A stretch of 64,000 nucleotides of DNA from Flavobacteriales bacterium (GTDB taxonomy: Bacteria > Bacteroidota > Bacteroidia > Flavobacteriales > UBA7430): positions 1-64,000 of the forward strand of contig PAMD01000011.1 of NCBI GenBank assembly GCA_002707145.1. Direction: 5' to 3'. The notes under the pieces were generated by a model. The model was not told the origin of the DNA. It saw only the letters and a program-made list of their open reading frames with translations, and made no database searches. The first letter of the stretch is position 1. Each line of letters starts with the position of its first letter. Positions 45,304 to 54,457 of the stretch are shown one piece after another. The translations under genes and the position numbers were made by a program.

Positions 45304-46043
45304 GAACCAAGAAGTAATTTAGTGAGAATATAATTAAGTACAATAATAACCACTGAGCTATACACTACTGCATGGGTACTAGAACGGCCAACCTCCAGCG
45401 CTCCACCTTTAGTATAGAAACCATAAAAAGAGGAAATGCTAGCAATAACAAAAGCAAATAATATAGTTTTAATCAAAGCATAAACTGCTTTAAAAGGAAT
45501 AAATGAATATTGAAGTCCCGAGACAAACTCGGCAATAGTACAATCACCGGATAATACCCCAGCCGATAAACCTCCGAGTAAACCAAAAATCATACTGATC
45601 CCAATTAAAATGGGATTAAAAAACATCATGGCTATTATCTTTGGCCGAACTAAATAACTAACTGGATTTACGCCCATCACTTCCAAAGCATCAATTTGCT
45701 CCGTCACTCTCATAGTTCCAATACTAGAAGCGATATTTGATCCGAGCTTACCTGCTAATAATAAACTAATAATTGTGGGGGAAAACTCTAAAATTATCGC
45801 ATCTCTCGTGGCAAAACCAATCAAATATCTAGGCATCCAACTTCCATCCATATTTGCTACTGTCTGAAGTGTAACCACTCCCCCCATAAAAAGAGAAACA
45901 AAGATGACAAACAAAATAGATTTAAGCCCTAAGTTCATTATTTCTTTAATGACCAATCTATAAATCATTGAACTACTTTCCGCCTTGCGAAAAACGTTCC
46001 CTACAAAAAGTAAGTATCTACCAAAAGAAGCAATTTGTTTCAC
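45300..46043 (-). CDS. mlaE: MlaE-family ABC permease
   Basis: A 247-residue inner-membrane permease with five to six helices. The MlaE domain is clear: GGVVTLQTVANM, PTIISLLLAGKLGSNIASSIGTMRVTEQIDALEVMG (the conserved EQIDAL coupling helix about 134-140), and the C-terminal helices. It works with MlaF and an MCE-domain (MlaD) protein encoded elsewhere. Translation starts at GTG, with no ATG upstream in frame. First gene of the mlaE-mlaF pair. Confidence 0.9.
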   Translation of the reverse strand: MKQIASFGRYLLFVGNVFRKAESSSMIYRLVIKEIMNLGLKSILFVIFVSLFMGGVVTLQTVANMDGSWMPRYLIGFATRDAIILEFSPTIISLLLAGKLGSNIASSIGTMRVTEQIDALEVMGVNPVSYLVRPKIIAMMFFNPILIGISMIFGLLGGLSAGVLSGDCTIAEFVSGLQYSFIPFKAVYALIKTILFAFVIASISSFYGFYTKGGALEVGRSSTHAVVYSSVVIIVLNYILTKLLLGS

Positions 46044-46128
46044 TAACCTAAATTTCTACTAAAATAAATGTAATTTTATCTAAATAATAAAAAAACGAAT
46101 ATTTATTCAATTTCTTACAACATTCAAC

Positions 46129-46266
46129 ATGAATTTTAAAAGACCTACCTATATTTTACTATTATTATCATCATTGTTGATTTGTTCTTGTGCAACACTT
46201 AAATCGTGTGATTGCCCGGGGGTAAACTCAAAAGAAATATCCACAAATATTCGAGCAAATAGCTAG
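46129..46266 (+). CDS. Small lipoprotein, 45 residues
   Basis: A short gene too small for routine ORF cut-offs. It encodes a basic N-terminus (MNFKRPT), a hydrophobic stretch (YILLLLSSLLI) and a lipobox CSC with C21 as the probable lipidated residue, then a cysteine-rich end LKSCDCPGVN. It stops at TAG 46264-46266. Function unknown; small CDCP-type proteins recur in Bacteroidota. It lies alone in a 321-base interval (46044-46364); the flanks are AT-rich and, apart from an ATATATAT-type inverted stretch near 46275-46300, show nothing else I can name. Confidence 0.6.
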   Translation: MNFKRPTYILLLLSSLLICSCATLKSCDCPGVNSKEISTNIRANS

Positions 46267-46364
46267 CTCATTTTAATATATATATTTATATATATTAATT
46301 CGAGTCGATTGACTTAACTAAAGCTAAACTTATACAAGCCTCAAAGAACGAAAGCGAGAATTCT

Positions 46365-47762
46365 ATGACAAAACAAAAATTACTACCTCAATCTGCTATT
46401 CTATTTAAAGAAGCATTTAAATTACTCATAAAAACTCTCAAATTCAACGATGAAAACATCAAACATGAAGAAGTCAGAAAAAGTTTACTAAAAGATATCA
46501 CGTTTAGAGGATATAATGTTTGGATATTAATCTGTTCTATTGTGATTTGTTCTATAGGATTGAATAGTAATTCGACTGCAGTGGTTATTGGAGCTATGCT
46601 TATATCTCCATTGATGGGTCCTATTCTTGGCGTGGGTTTATCTATCGGAACAAATGATCTTAGTAACTTAAAAGAATCCTTAAAAAACTTTTTAATTGCA
46701 TTAGGGGTGAGTCTTCTGACTTCCACTATTTTCTTTTTGATTACCCCGTTAAAATCTGCAGATGCAGAATTATTAGCGAGAACTACTCCCACATTTCTGG
46801 ATGCATTGGTAGCTATTTTTGGAGGCCTTGCTGGAGTGATTGCGATGAGTAGAAAAGATGCTAGCAATGTCATACCAGGTGTCGCTATTGCAACGGCTTT
46901 AATGCCTCCGATATGTACAGCAGGATATGGTCTAGCTAATGGGAATATGAATTTCTTTCTAGGCGCACTTTATTTATTTTTACTGAATTCAGTATTTATT
47001 AGTATTGCTACTTTAGTAATTGTTCGTTACTTGCGATTCCCTCTAATATCTTTTGTGGACGAGAGTACCGAAAAAAAAGTAAAAAGATATATTGTATTGA
47101 TTAGTTCCATCATCATTATTCCAAGTGCATTCCTATTCTTTGATGTGACTCAAAAATCAATTTTTGACGGCCGAGCCAAAAAATTTACCAAAGAAACCAT
47201 TATTTTTAAAGGAAGTGAGATGATGAATGCAAATATCAAATACAATAAAAATGGTTCCTCCATTGAGGTTTTCATGATTGGAAAACATATTCCTGATGAT
47301 GTCATCTGGGCATGGGAGCAAGAACTAATAAAATCAGACTTAAAAAACACGATTCTTAAAGTTGTTCAAAACAAAGACACAAGTGAAGAAATGATCGGAT
47401 CCATTAAAGACCAAGTTAAATCGGGGATAATAGAGGAAATGTACCATAAAAACTACCAAGATTTACAATTTAAAAATACCGTCATTGACAGTTTAAATAA
47501 AGAACTATACTCAATCAAAGACAAAACATTAGATTGGATGCAACTAAAAAGAGAAATCTTCACCCAATACCCAGACTTAAAATCACTTTCTTTTGGAAAA
47601 TCTATTCAAATTACATTGGAACACATTGATACTATACCAACGCTTATTCCAATTTGGACTGTTGGGAATCAATCTAACAAACTAAAGAATTGGCTTGAAG
47701 TTAGAACTGGAGAAAATAATATACATATTGTTAGCCCTACTCTCAAGAGGGATACTCTCTAG
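46365..47762 (+). CDS. DUF389 domain membrane protein
   Basis: A 465-residue membrane protein. Residues about 48-255 hold six helices and the DUF389 signature (NSTAVVIGAMLISPLMGPILGVGLSIG, SRKDASNVIPGVAIATALMPPICTAGYGLA). The C-terminal half (about 265-465) is soluble and probably periplasmic or cytoplasmic, with charged helices. The family is widespread and of unsettled function. It starts at ATG 46365 with no nearby promoter box that I recognise. Confidence 0.88.
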   Translation: MTKQKLLPQSAILFKEAFKLLIKTLKFNDENIKHEEVRKSLLKDITFRGYNVWILICSIVICSIGLNSNSTAVVIGAMLISPLMGPILGVGLSIGTNDLSNLKESLKNFLIALGVSLLTSTIFFLITPLKSADAELLARTTPTFLDALVAIFGGLAGVIAMSRKDASNVIPGVAIATALMPPICTAGYGLANGNMNFFLGALYLFLLNSVFISIATLVIVRYLRFPLISFVDESTEKKVKRYIVLISSIIIIPSAFLFFDVTQKSIFDGRAKKFTKETIIFKGSEMMNANIKYNKNGSSIEVFMIGKHIPDDVIWAWEQELIKSDLKNTILKVVQNKDTSEEMIGSIKDQVKSGIIEEMYHKNYQDLQFKNTVIDSLNKELYSIKDKTLDWMQLKREIFTQYPDLKSLSFGKSIQITLEHIDTIPTLIPIWTVGNQSNKLKNWLEVRTGENNIHIVSPTLKRDTL

Positions 47763-47802
47763 ATAAATGATTTTCAAAAAGGTGTTTTTAATAGTTAAAT
47801 CC

Positions 47803-47810
47803 TATATTTG
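47803..47810 (+). promoter_or_regulatory. -7 box upstream of tolC
   Basis: A perfect TATATTTG, 21 bases before the ATG at 47832, in a 69-base gap after the DUF389 gene. The -33 region is T-rich without a clear TTTG. Confidence 0.5.
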
Positions 47811-47831
47811 TCTGTACAAAATGACAAATTT

Positions 47832-49142
47832 ATGAGAATAATCTTTACGCTAACTTTATCAATTTTTCAAATATGCTGTGCTCAAGAACAATGGAGCCTA
47901 GAAGATTGCATTAATTATGCAGTGAACAATAATATTTCATTAAAACAAAGCGAACTAGACATTCTATTATTTGAAAATCAAAAACTACAATCAAAGCTTC
48001 AGATTCTCCCGTCTATAAATGCAACAAGTTCTTTCAACCAAAATCAAGGTAGATATATTGATCCATTTTCGAATACTTTTATTGAAGACGTAAGCTCAAA
48101 TTTTAATATATCGTCCACAGCAAGCTTTAATATATTTAATGGATTTCAAAACATTAATCAAATAAAAAAATCGAGCAATGAATACTTAAAAAGTATCTAT
48201 AATTTGGAATCAGCAAAAAATGAACTCATCAGTAGTATTGCAATGAGTTACTTGCAAATTCTATTTAATGAAGAGCTTTATCAAACTGCAGAAAAACAAC
48301 TTGCCACATCAAAATTACAAGAAGAGCGTATTAATATCCTTCATGATGCAGGATCTATTGCTAAGGGAGATCTTTTAAATGTTCAGTCTCAGGTTGCATC
48401 TGAAGAACAACTTCTTGTTCAAAATGAGAACCAACTTATCTTATCTAAGCTTCAATTGGCTCAACTCCTAGATATTGAGAATTTTGAGAAGCTCCGCATT
48501 TTAAAAATCGACCTTAAGGTACCCAAAGTAATTACTCAAGAAAATATTAATGATGATTTCTTAAAAGCTGTAAAAGTTCAATCCTCTATAAAATCGGGTC
48601 AGCTAGCCATTAAAAGTGCAGAGTATGATTTAAAAATAGCTCGAGCAAATATTCTCCCAAGTTTAAATATATCATATCGAGCAAGTAGCTTATATTCTGA
48701 AAATATAGCAGATATGTTCACATTCAATCAACAAATTGACAATAATAGACAGTCCGGAATTTACCTCAATATGAATATTCCTATTTTTAATCAATGGGCC
48801 GCAAGAACCTCAATTGCACAAAGTAAAATCCAAATCATTAACAGTCAATTGCAGGCGCAACAATCTCTAAACCAACTGAGAAAAAATATGGAACAAGCTT
48901 ACACAGATCAGTTAGCAGCATACAAGAGGTATGAATCTGCTAAAAAAGCTCTAGCAGCAATAAAAGAATCCTTTAACTATACAAGCCAAAGACATGAATT
49001 AGGAATGGTAAATAGTTATGAATTTAATGCATCAAAAAACAACTTGATTAAATCTGAATCAGATGAACTTCAAGCAAAATATGACCTTATATTTAAGGTT
49101 AAATTATACGAATTTTACACAAGTCTAAAATTTGATCTATGA
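47832..49142 (+). CDS. tolC: TolC family outer-membrane efflux protein
   Basis: A 436-residue outer-membrane channel. Signal peptide 1-17 (ending QICCAQ), then WSLEDCINYAVNNN, the usual start of TolC repeats. Two copies of the long-helix/beta-strand module are visible, the second opening near AIKSAEYDLKIARANILPSL, with coiled-coil segments (ESAKNELISSIAMSYL). An ATG at 47832 is preferred to a TTG eight codons earlier, which sits in the promoter box. It overlaps the adaptor gene by four bases. Confidence 0.9.
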   Translation: MRIIFTLTLSIFQICCAQEQWSLEDCINYAVNNNISLKQSELDILLFENQKLQSKLQILPSINATSSFNQNQGRYIDPFSNTFIEDVSSNFNISSTASFNIFNGFQNINQIKKSSNEYLKSIYNLESAKNELISSIAMSYLQILFNEELYQTAEKQLATSKLQEERINILHDAGSIAKGDLLNVQSQVASEEQLLVQNENQLILSKLQLAQLLDIENFEKLRILKIDLKVPKVITQENINDDFLKAVKVQSSIKSGQLAIKSAEYDLKIARANILPSLNISYRASSLYSENIADMFTFNQQIDNNRQSGIYLNMNIPIFNQWAARTSIAQSKIQIINSQLQAQQSLNQLRKNMEQAYTDQLAAYKRYESAKKALAAIKESFNYTSQRHELGMVNSYEFNASKNNLIKSESDELQAKYDLIFKVKLYEFYTSLKFDL

Positions 49143-50386
49143 AAAAATACACACAATTATTAATTACAGCTATTGTTCTCATTTTAGTTGTATTCTTAGC
49201 AAAGAAAAAAGGTTGGTTAGGAAGTAACGATATTCTAATTGTCAAAACCGAAAAAGTATTTGCAGGAAATATTACTGAAACAGTCCCAGCAAATGGGAAA
49301 ATACAACCAGAAATGGAAGTAAAAATTTCTCCTGATGTCTCTGGAGAAATTACTCAACTAAATATTCAAGAAGGGGACTGGGTTGAAAAAGGAGATTTAC
49401 TTCTTCGAATAAATCAAGAAATATATATAGCTAACCTCGATCGAATGAAAGCAAGTTTAAATAATATGCAATCTAATTTAGCTCAACAAAAAGCCCAATT
49501 AAAAGACACGAAACTAAAACATAATAGAAATCTTAAACTGATCGAAAAAGGAGCTATCTCTTCTATCGAATTCGAAACTAGCCTAAATAATCTTGAATTA
49601 GCAAAACTTGCCTTAGAAGGCTCAAGTTTCAATGTAGAAAGCTCTAAAGCATCTCTAAAAGAAGCGCAAAACAATTTAAATAGAACTTCTATTTATGCTC
49701 CTATATCAGGAACTATTTCTAGACTAAATATAGAACAAGGAGAACGGGTAGTAGGTACTGCTCAAATGTCCGGAACCGAACTTCTTCGTATTGCAGATTT
49801 AGATCATATGGAAGTAGTTGTTAATGTGAGTGAAAATGATATACTCAGAGTAAAACTTAATGATTTTGCAGAAGTCAAGGTAGATGCTTATATGAAAGAT
49901 AGTTTTGAAGGACAAGTAACAGAAATCGCAAATTCTGCGAATTTATTGGGGACATCAGCAGATCAGGTTACTAATTTTGAAGTTAAAATTAGAATACTCA
50001 AATCATCTTATCAAGCACTTCACCTTGCACAAAAGTATCCTTTTCGACCGGGAATGACTGCGTCTGTAGATATTCAAACTCAGGTCAAAGAAAATATTAA
50101 ATTATTATCAATCCAATCTGTTACAACTAGGAAAGACAGTAGTTCTGTAAAACAAAATAAACAAGAAAAGTTTACAAAAAAAGAGGGTAATAAAGAAGCT
50201 TTTGAATGTGTATTTATTCATCAAAATGGTAAAGTAATCCTGCGTCAAGTGGAAACTGGAATTCAAGATGACGAAAATATAGAGATAATTTCTGGACTAA
50301 AAGAAGGAGACGAGGTAGTAAAATCTCCTTACAGTGCAGTGTCGAAAAAACTCAAAAATCAAATGCAAATTCTAGTTGAGAATTAA
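49139..50386 (+). CDS. Efflux periplasmic adaptor (HlyD/MacA-like membrane fusion protein)
   Basis: A 415-residue membrane fusion protein. One N-terminal helix (5-23) anchors it. The lipoyl half-motifs are EITQLNIQEGDWVEKGDLLLRI and YAPISGTISRLNIEQGERV, enclosing a coiled-coil hairpin (about 95-185). The beta-barrel and membrane-proximal domains follow (GMTASVDIQT, KEGDEVV). It links TolC to an inner-membrane pump. The architecture resembles MacA, which works with the ABC transporter MacB, but no pump gene is adjacent. Confidence 0.9.
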   Translation: MKKYTQLLITAIVLILVVFLAKKKGWLGSNDILIVKTEKVFAGNITETVPANGKIQPEMEVKISPDVSGEITQLNIQEGDWVEKGDLLLRINQEIYIANLDRMKASLNNMQSNLAQQKAQLKDTKLKHNRNLKLIEKGAISSIEFETSLNNLELAKLALEGSSFNVESSKASLKEAQNNLNRTSIYAPISGTISRLNIEQGERVVGTAQMSGTELLRIADLDHMEVVVNVSENDILRVKLNDFAEVKVDAYMKDSFEGQVTEIANSANLLGTSADQVTNFEVKIRILKSSYQALHLAQKYPFRPGMTASVDIQTQVKENIKLLSIQSVTTRKDSSSVKQNKQEKFTKKEGNKEAFECVFIHQNGKVILRQVETGIQDDENIEIISGLKEGDEVVKSPYSAVSKKLKNQMQILVEN

Positions 50387-50412
50387 AAATCAAGAGAAGT
50401 CTACCAAAAATT

Positions 50413-51117
50413 ATGGCAATCATTTTAATCATAGAAACCGCAACAAAGAATTGCTCTGTTGCACTTACAGAAAATGGTCGAATACTTGAATCCATTGATT
50501 TTAATGACGAAAAATTTTCTCATGCTGAAAAGCTTCATCTTTTTATTGAATCTGTATGCCATAAGGCTGGGAAAAACATCCAGGATATTCAGGCTGTATC
50601 AGTAAGCAAGGGACCAGGTTCTTACACTGGACTAAGGATAGGAGTATCTTCTGCCAAAGGTATTTGCTATGCACTAAACATTCCTTTAATGTCTTTTGAA
50701 ACTTTATATATTCTTTCAAAAACATATGCGGCAACTCATGAAATATTAAAAGATGATATATTAATTCCCATGATCGACGCTCGAAGAATGGAAGTATATA
50801 CGGCTGTAATGGACTCTAATTTAAAAAAAATACGTCCCACTGAGGCCTTAATTCTTGAAGACAATTCCTTTGATGAATATTTAAAATTCAAAACTTGCCA
50901 CTTTTTTGGAGATGGTGCCCTAAAATCGGAAAGTCTATACAAATCAAAAACTTCAAAATTTTCTCCAGAAATTCTACCAACAGCAAAAGTAATTGCCATG
51001 GAGGCTCATCATTCATTCATGAAAGAAAAATTTGAGAATATGGCTTACTTTGAACCATATTATTTAAAAGATTTTGTAGATGTAAATAAAAAAACAAAAT
51101 CTAAGCTGGGTAAATAA
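50413..51117 (+). CDS. tsaB: tRNA threonylcarbamoyladenosine biosynthesis protein TsaB
   Basis: A 234-residue inactive paralogue of TsaD that scaffolds the TsaBDE complex making t6A37 in tRNAs. The ASKHA fold begins ILIIETATKNCSVALTENG; the hallmark SKGPGSYTGLRIGVSSAKGICYAL lies at about 65-88. MIDARRMEVYTAV is also typical. It follows the adaptor gene by 26 bases with no function in common. Confidence 0.94.
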   Translation: MAIILIIETATKNCSVALTENGRILESIDFNDEKFSHAEKLHLFIESVCHKAGKNIQDIQAVSVSKGPGSYTGLRIGVSSAKGICYALNIPLMSFETLYILSKTYAATHEILKDDILIPMIDARRMEVYTAVMDSNLKKIRPTEALILEDNSFDEYLKFKTCHFFGDGALKSESLYKSKTSKFSPEILPTAKVIAMEAHHSFMKEKFENMAYFEPYYLKDFVDVNKKTKSKLGK

Positions 51118-51200
51118 TATTTATTGTTAAGTTGAATGCGTTAAAAATTCATAGGCTTGTTCTTTAAAAAATGAAAAACTAAGGCTATGTGCAAAAAAAA

Positions 51201-52715
51201 ATGAAAAAAGTCGCCTTAATCATCCTTGATGGATGGGGACATGGAAAAAAAAACAAAGCAAATGCTATTCAACAGGCAAAAACGCCTTTTATCGACACGC
51301 TTTATAAGAATAATCCCCATTCTGAACTATTGACAGACGGTGAACATGTTGGATTGCCCATGGGGCAAATGGGAAATTCAGAGGTGGGACATCTTAATAT
51401 TGGCGCAGGAAGAGTAGTCTTGCAAGACCTCGTTCGAATAAACAAAGCTATTCTAGATGGAAGTATCGGAAAGAATAATGAACTCCAAAAAGCATTTTTA
51501 TATGCCAAACAAAATAAGGTGAGTCTTCATTTAATAGGTTTACTTTCAGATGGAGGAATTCATTCTCACGAATCTCATCTTCACCACTTATGCAGACTTG
51601 CTAATGAATATGGACTTAAAAAAGTTTTTATCCACGCCTTCACAGATGGTAGAGATACAGACCCTAAAAGTGGAATTACCTTTATTGAAAATTTAGAAAA
51701 TGAAACATCACATCTTTCAGCAGAGTTAGTTAGTATAGTTGGAAGGTACTTTGCAATGGATAGAGATAAAAGGTGGGAAAGAATTAAAATAGCATATGAT
51801 CTTTTGTGTTCTGGGCGAGGCCAAAAAAGTATAGATCTAAAAAAGTCACTTAAATCTGCATATGAACAAGGTCAGAGTGATGAGTTTATTAAGCCAATTA
51901 CAAAAGTAGATGCGGATGGAAAAACAATCGCAAAAATAAAAGAAGGAGACGTAGTCATTTGTTTCAATTTTAGAACAGATCGGTGCAGGGAAATCACAGA
52001 AGTCCTAACTCAAAAAAACTCAGAAAAAAATCATATGCGTGCTTTAAAACTCAAATATGTGACAATGACTACATATGATCAAAATTTTAAAGGAGTTAAT
52101 GTCTTGTTCCAAAAAAAAAATCTTAAAAACACTTTAGGAGAGGTCTTGTCAAAAAATAATAAAAAACAATTACGGATCGCGGAAACTGAAAAATATCCTC
52201 ATGTTTCCTTTTTCTTTTCAGGCGGAAGAGAAGACATATTTAAGGGAGAAAAAAGAATTATGGTACCCTCTCCAAAAGTTGCGACCTACGATCTACAACC
52301 ATCTATGAGTGCCCGAAAGCTTACAAATTTACTTACAGAAGAAATAATCAATGCATCTCCAGATTTTGTCTGTATAAATTTTGCAAATCCAGATATGGTA
52401 GGACATACTGGAGTTTTTGAGGCGGTTATTGAAGCAATAGAAACCGTGGATAGCTGCACACAGCAGTTGTTAGAAGTAGGGATAAAAAAGGACTATTCAT
52501 TCTTGATCCTTGCCGACCATGGAAATGCTGACTTTATGGTCAACGAAAATGGATCTCCCAATACAAACCATACAACAAACCCTGTTCCCTGCTTTTTAAT
52601 TAACACTAAATATAAAATACTTAAAAACGGTAAACTAGCAGATATAGCTCCTACAATTTTAAAAATTATGGATCTAAAAATACCTCATGAGATGTCGGGA
52701 AATACACTGGTTTAA
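51201..52715 (+). CDS. gpmI: 2,3-bisphosphoglycerate-independent phosphoglycerate mutase
   Basis: A 504-residue two-domain alkaline phosphatase-like enzyme of glycolysis and gluconeogenesis. The manganese site includes the DGWG opening (residues 9-12) and S60, the phosphorylated serine, in MGNSEVGHLNIGAGR. HAFTDGRDT, FRTDRCREI and the C-terminal FANPDMVGHTG and LADHGNADFM complete the metal and substrate sites. ATG at 51201 is used; an in-frame GTG 12 bases earlier is less likely. A short intergenic region precedes it. Confidence 0.96.
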   Translation: MKKVALIILDGWGHGKKNKANAIQQAKTPFIDTLYKNNPHSELLTDGEHVGLPMGQMGNSEVGHLNIGAGRVVLQDLVRINKAILDGSIGKNNELQKAFLYAKQNKVSLHLIGLLSDGGIHSHESHLHHLCRLANEYGLKKVFIHAFTDGRDTDPKSGITFIENLENETSHLSAELVSIVGRYFAMDRDKRWERIKIAYDLLCSGRGQKSIDLKKSLKSAYEQGQSDEFIKPITKVDADGKTIAKIKEGDVVICFNFRTDRCREITEVLTQKNSEKNHMRALKLKYVTMTTYDQNFKGVNVLFQKKNLKNTLGEVLSKNNKKQLRIAETEKYPHVSFFFSGGREDIFKGEKRIMVPSPKVATYDLQPSMSARKLTNLLTEEIINASPDFVCINFANPDMVGHTGVFEAVIEAIETVDSCTQQLLEVGIKKDYSFLILADHGNADFMVNENGSPNTNHTTNPVPCFLINTKYKILKNGKLADIAPTILKIMDLKIPHEMSGNTLV

Positions 52716-52758
52716 AAAAGCAAATTACGGAACGAGTTAATTTTCTAAAAACATTCGT

Positions 52759-52766
52759 TATTTTTG
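52759..52766 (+). promoter_or_regulatory. -7 box abutting ftsB-like start (leaderless)
   Basis: TATTTTTG is followed by ATT and the ATG at 52770, so only three bases separate the box from the start codon. No TTTG is seen at the -33 position. Confidence 0.4.
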
Positions 52767-52769
52767 ATT

Positions 52770-53072
52770 ATGCAAAATGTAAAAACCATCTTTAAATTGC
52801 TTCTTCTAAAGTTGAAAAATCCTTTTATACTTATAGGCTTAATATTTTTTTTATGGATGATTTTCTTTGATAGTAATTCATTTATTAGCCACAAAAGATT
52901 ATCAAAGACAATCGATCAGCTTAGAAAAGACCAAAACTATTACAAAGAACAAATTAAATCTGATTCTATTACCATAGAAAAGCTTTCAAACAAAGAGGGA
53001 TTAGAGAAATATGCACGCGAAAAATACCATATGAAGAAAGAAAATGAAGAAATTTTCTTGATTGAAGACTAA
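52770..53072 (+). CDS. FtsB/DivIC-family septum formation protein
   Basis: A 100-residue bitopic membrane protein: one helix at about 18-36 (FILIGLIFFLWMIFF), then a coiled coil (about 45-75, RLSKTIDQLRKDQNYYKEQIKSD) and the conserved GLEKYAREKYHMKKENEEIFLIED end. This is the usual FtsB/DivIC layout for the divisome FtsQLB complex. ATG 52770 is chosen over a TTG two codons earlier. It is the first gene of an apparent ftsB-mutA-mutB run. Confidence 0.88.
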   Translation: MQNVKTIFKLLLLKLKNPFILIGLIFFLWMIFFDSNSFISHKRLSKTIDQLRKDQNYYKEQIKSDSITIEKLSNKEGLEKYAREKYHMKKENEEIFLIED

Positions 53073-53083
53073 AAGCTGAAAAT

Positions 53084-54457
53084 ATGGACCATTTATTTGA
53101 TGAATTTGAGAGTAAAACACTTCGGCAGTGGCAAGAAAAGATTATATCTGATCTCAAAGGAAAAGACTTTAATTACCTCAAATGGAAGAGTCCAAGTGGA
53201 ATTGAAGTATCTCCGATTTACAATAAAGAATCTGTCTCTAAACACGCTGGGGAGTTGACTCACATTCATTCTGACTGGCAAATAGAACAAACATTAGAAA
53301 CTCCTCAGAACAAAGAAGTACTCGATTGTTTAAATAATGGAGCAAATGCACTTCTAATCAAAGATTGTCCCCCTAAACAAATCAAAAAGATATTAAAAGA
53401 CGTACTTATTCAATATATAGAAGTCTCTTTTTATTCTAAGAATAATATAGAAACCATACTTGAGGAATTCATTCAGCTTGTTCAAAAACGAAATCTACTG
53501 AGTGATGAAATTCGAGGTTGCCTTCATTATGACCCACTTATGGAGGGATTGAAAAATGGTCAATTAGATCCTGAAATATGGAAGAAATTTAAAATCATTC
53601 AAAATAAATCAAGTCTACTTATTGGATTTCGGGTACTCTCAATTCAGGCTCATGAATACCATAATTTTGGTGCAAATATATCTCAAGAGTTGGCATTTGC
53701 TATCGCTCAGCTCAGTGAATATCTTTCTCAAGAAGATACTATTTCCTCTAAAAACATACAAATAAGCTTAGGAATTTCTACCAATTACTTTTTTGAAATT
53801 GCAAAATTCAGAGCTATCAGATTATTAGCAAAGCAAATATTTGGAGCCTATGAACGAGAGGATAGCTCACTTCAGATAAGGGCTGAGACAGGACTTCGTT
53901 CAAGTACAATGTATGACACCCATGTTAATCTTCTTCGGGCGACTAGCCAAAGTATGTCAGCTGCATTGGGAGGAGCAAACATCTTAAATGTAAATAACTT
54001 TAACCAAGCAATAAAAAGAAAAGATGCACATGCAGAAAGATTAGGGAGGAATATCTCTCTAATCTTAAAAGATGAATCCTACTTCAACAAAGTGAGTGAT
54101 CCTTCTGCAGGATCATATTATATTGAGTATCTAACTGATGAATTATGCCATCAAGCCTGGAAATTATTTCAGAAAATTGAAGAAAAGGGGGGTTGGATTA
54201 AAGCTATTAAAGAAGATTTCATTCAAAAAGAAATTCTTAAAAATGCTGAACAGCAAACTGCCCATTTTCAATCAGGAGAAAGTTCTCTGCTCGGGGCCAA
54301 TCTATTCCCAAACGAAAAAGAAAAAATCGTAGCAGAATTAGAAAAAAAATCCGGTGAGACGCACTCAAAAGGAATTGAATTTATTACGCTATATTCTGAG
54401 CGTTTATCGTCAAAAATGGAGCTAGAACGTCTAAATAATCAAAATAAAGATGTGTAG
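53084..54457 (+). CDS. mutA: Methylmalonyl-CoA mutase small (beta) subunit
   Basis: A 457-residue partner of the catalytic large subunit. It has a TIM-barrel mutase domain ([13 protein letters not shown]..., [27 protein letters not shown]) and lacks a B12-binding domain, as expected for the small subunit of heterodimeric [26 protein letters not shown] matches the conserved mutase end. The pair interconverts succinyl-CoA and methylmalonyl-CoA in propionate and odd-chain or branched amino acid metabolism. It overlaps mutB by eight bases. Confidence 0.92.
   Translation: MDHLFDEFESKTLRQWQEKIISDLKGKDFNYLKWKSPSGIEVSPIYNKESVSKHAGELTHIHSDWQIEQTLETPQNKEVLDCLNNGANALLIKDCPPKQIKKILKDVLIQYIEVSFYSKNNIETILEEFIQLVQKRNLLSDEIRGCLHYDPLMEGLKNGQLDPEIWKKFKIIQNKSSLLIGFRVLSIQAHEYHNFGANISQELAFAIAQLSEYLSQEDTISSKNIQISLGISTNYFFEIAKFRAIRLLAKQIFGAYEREDSSLQIRAETGLRSSTMYDTHVNLLRATSQSMSAALGGANILNVNNFNQAIKRKDAHAERLGRNISLILKDESYFNKVSDPSAGSYYIEYLTDELCHQAWKLFQKIEEKGGWIKAIKEDFIQKEILKNAEQQTAHFQSGESSLLGANLFPNEKEKIVAELEKKSGETHSKGIEFITLYSERLSSKMELERLNNQNKDV

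Noticed and set aside
46267..46364. ATATATAT-type palindrome as a regulatory site or terminator
   Set aside because: It is low-complexity AT DNA; such stretches arise by chance in this genome and no GC stem or U-run is present.
53084..54457. A cobalamin riboswitch or regulator upstream of mutA
   Set aside because: Only 11 bases separate it from the ftsB-like gene and no fold is visible.
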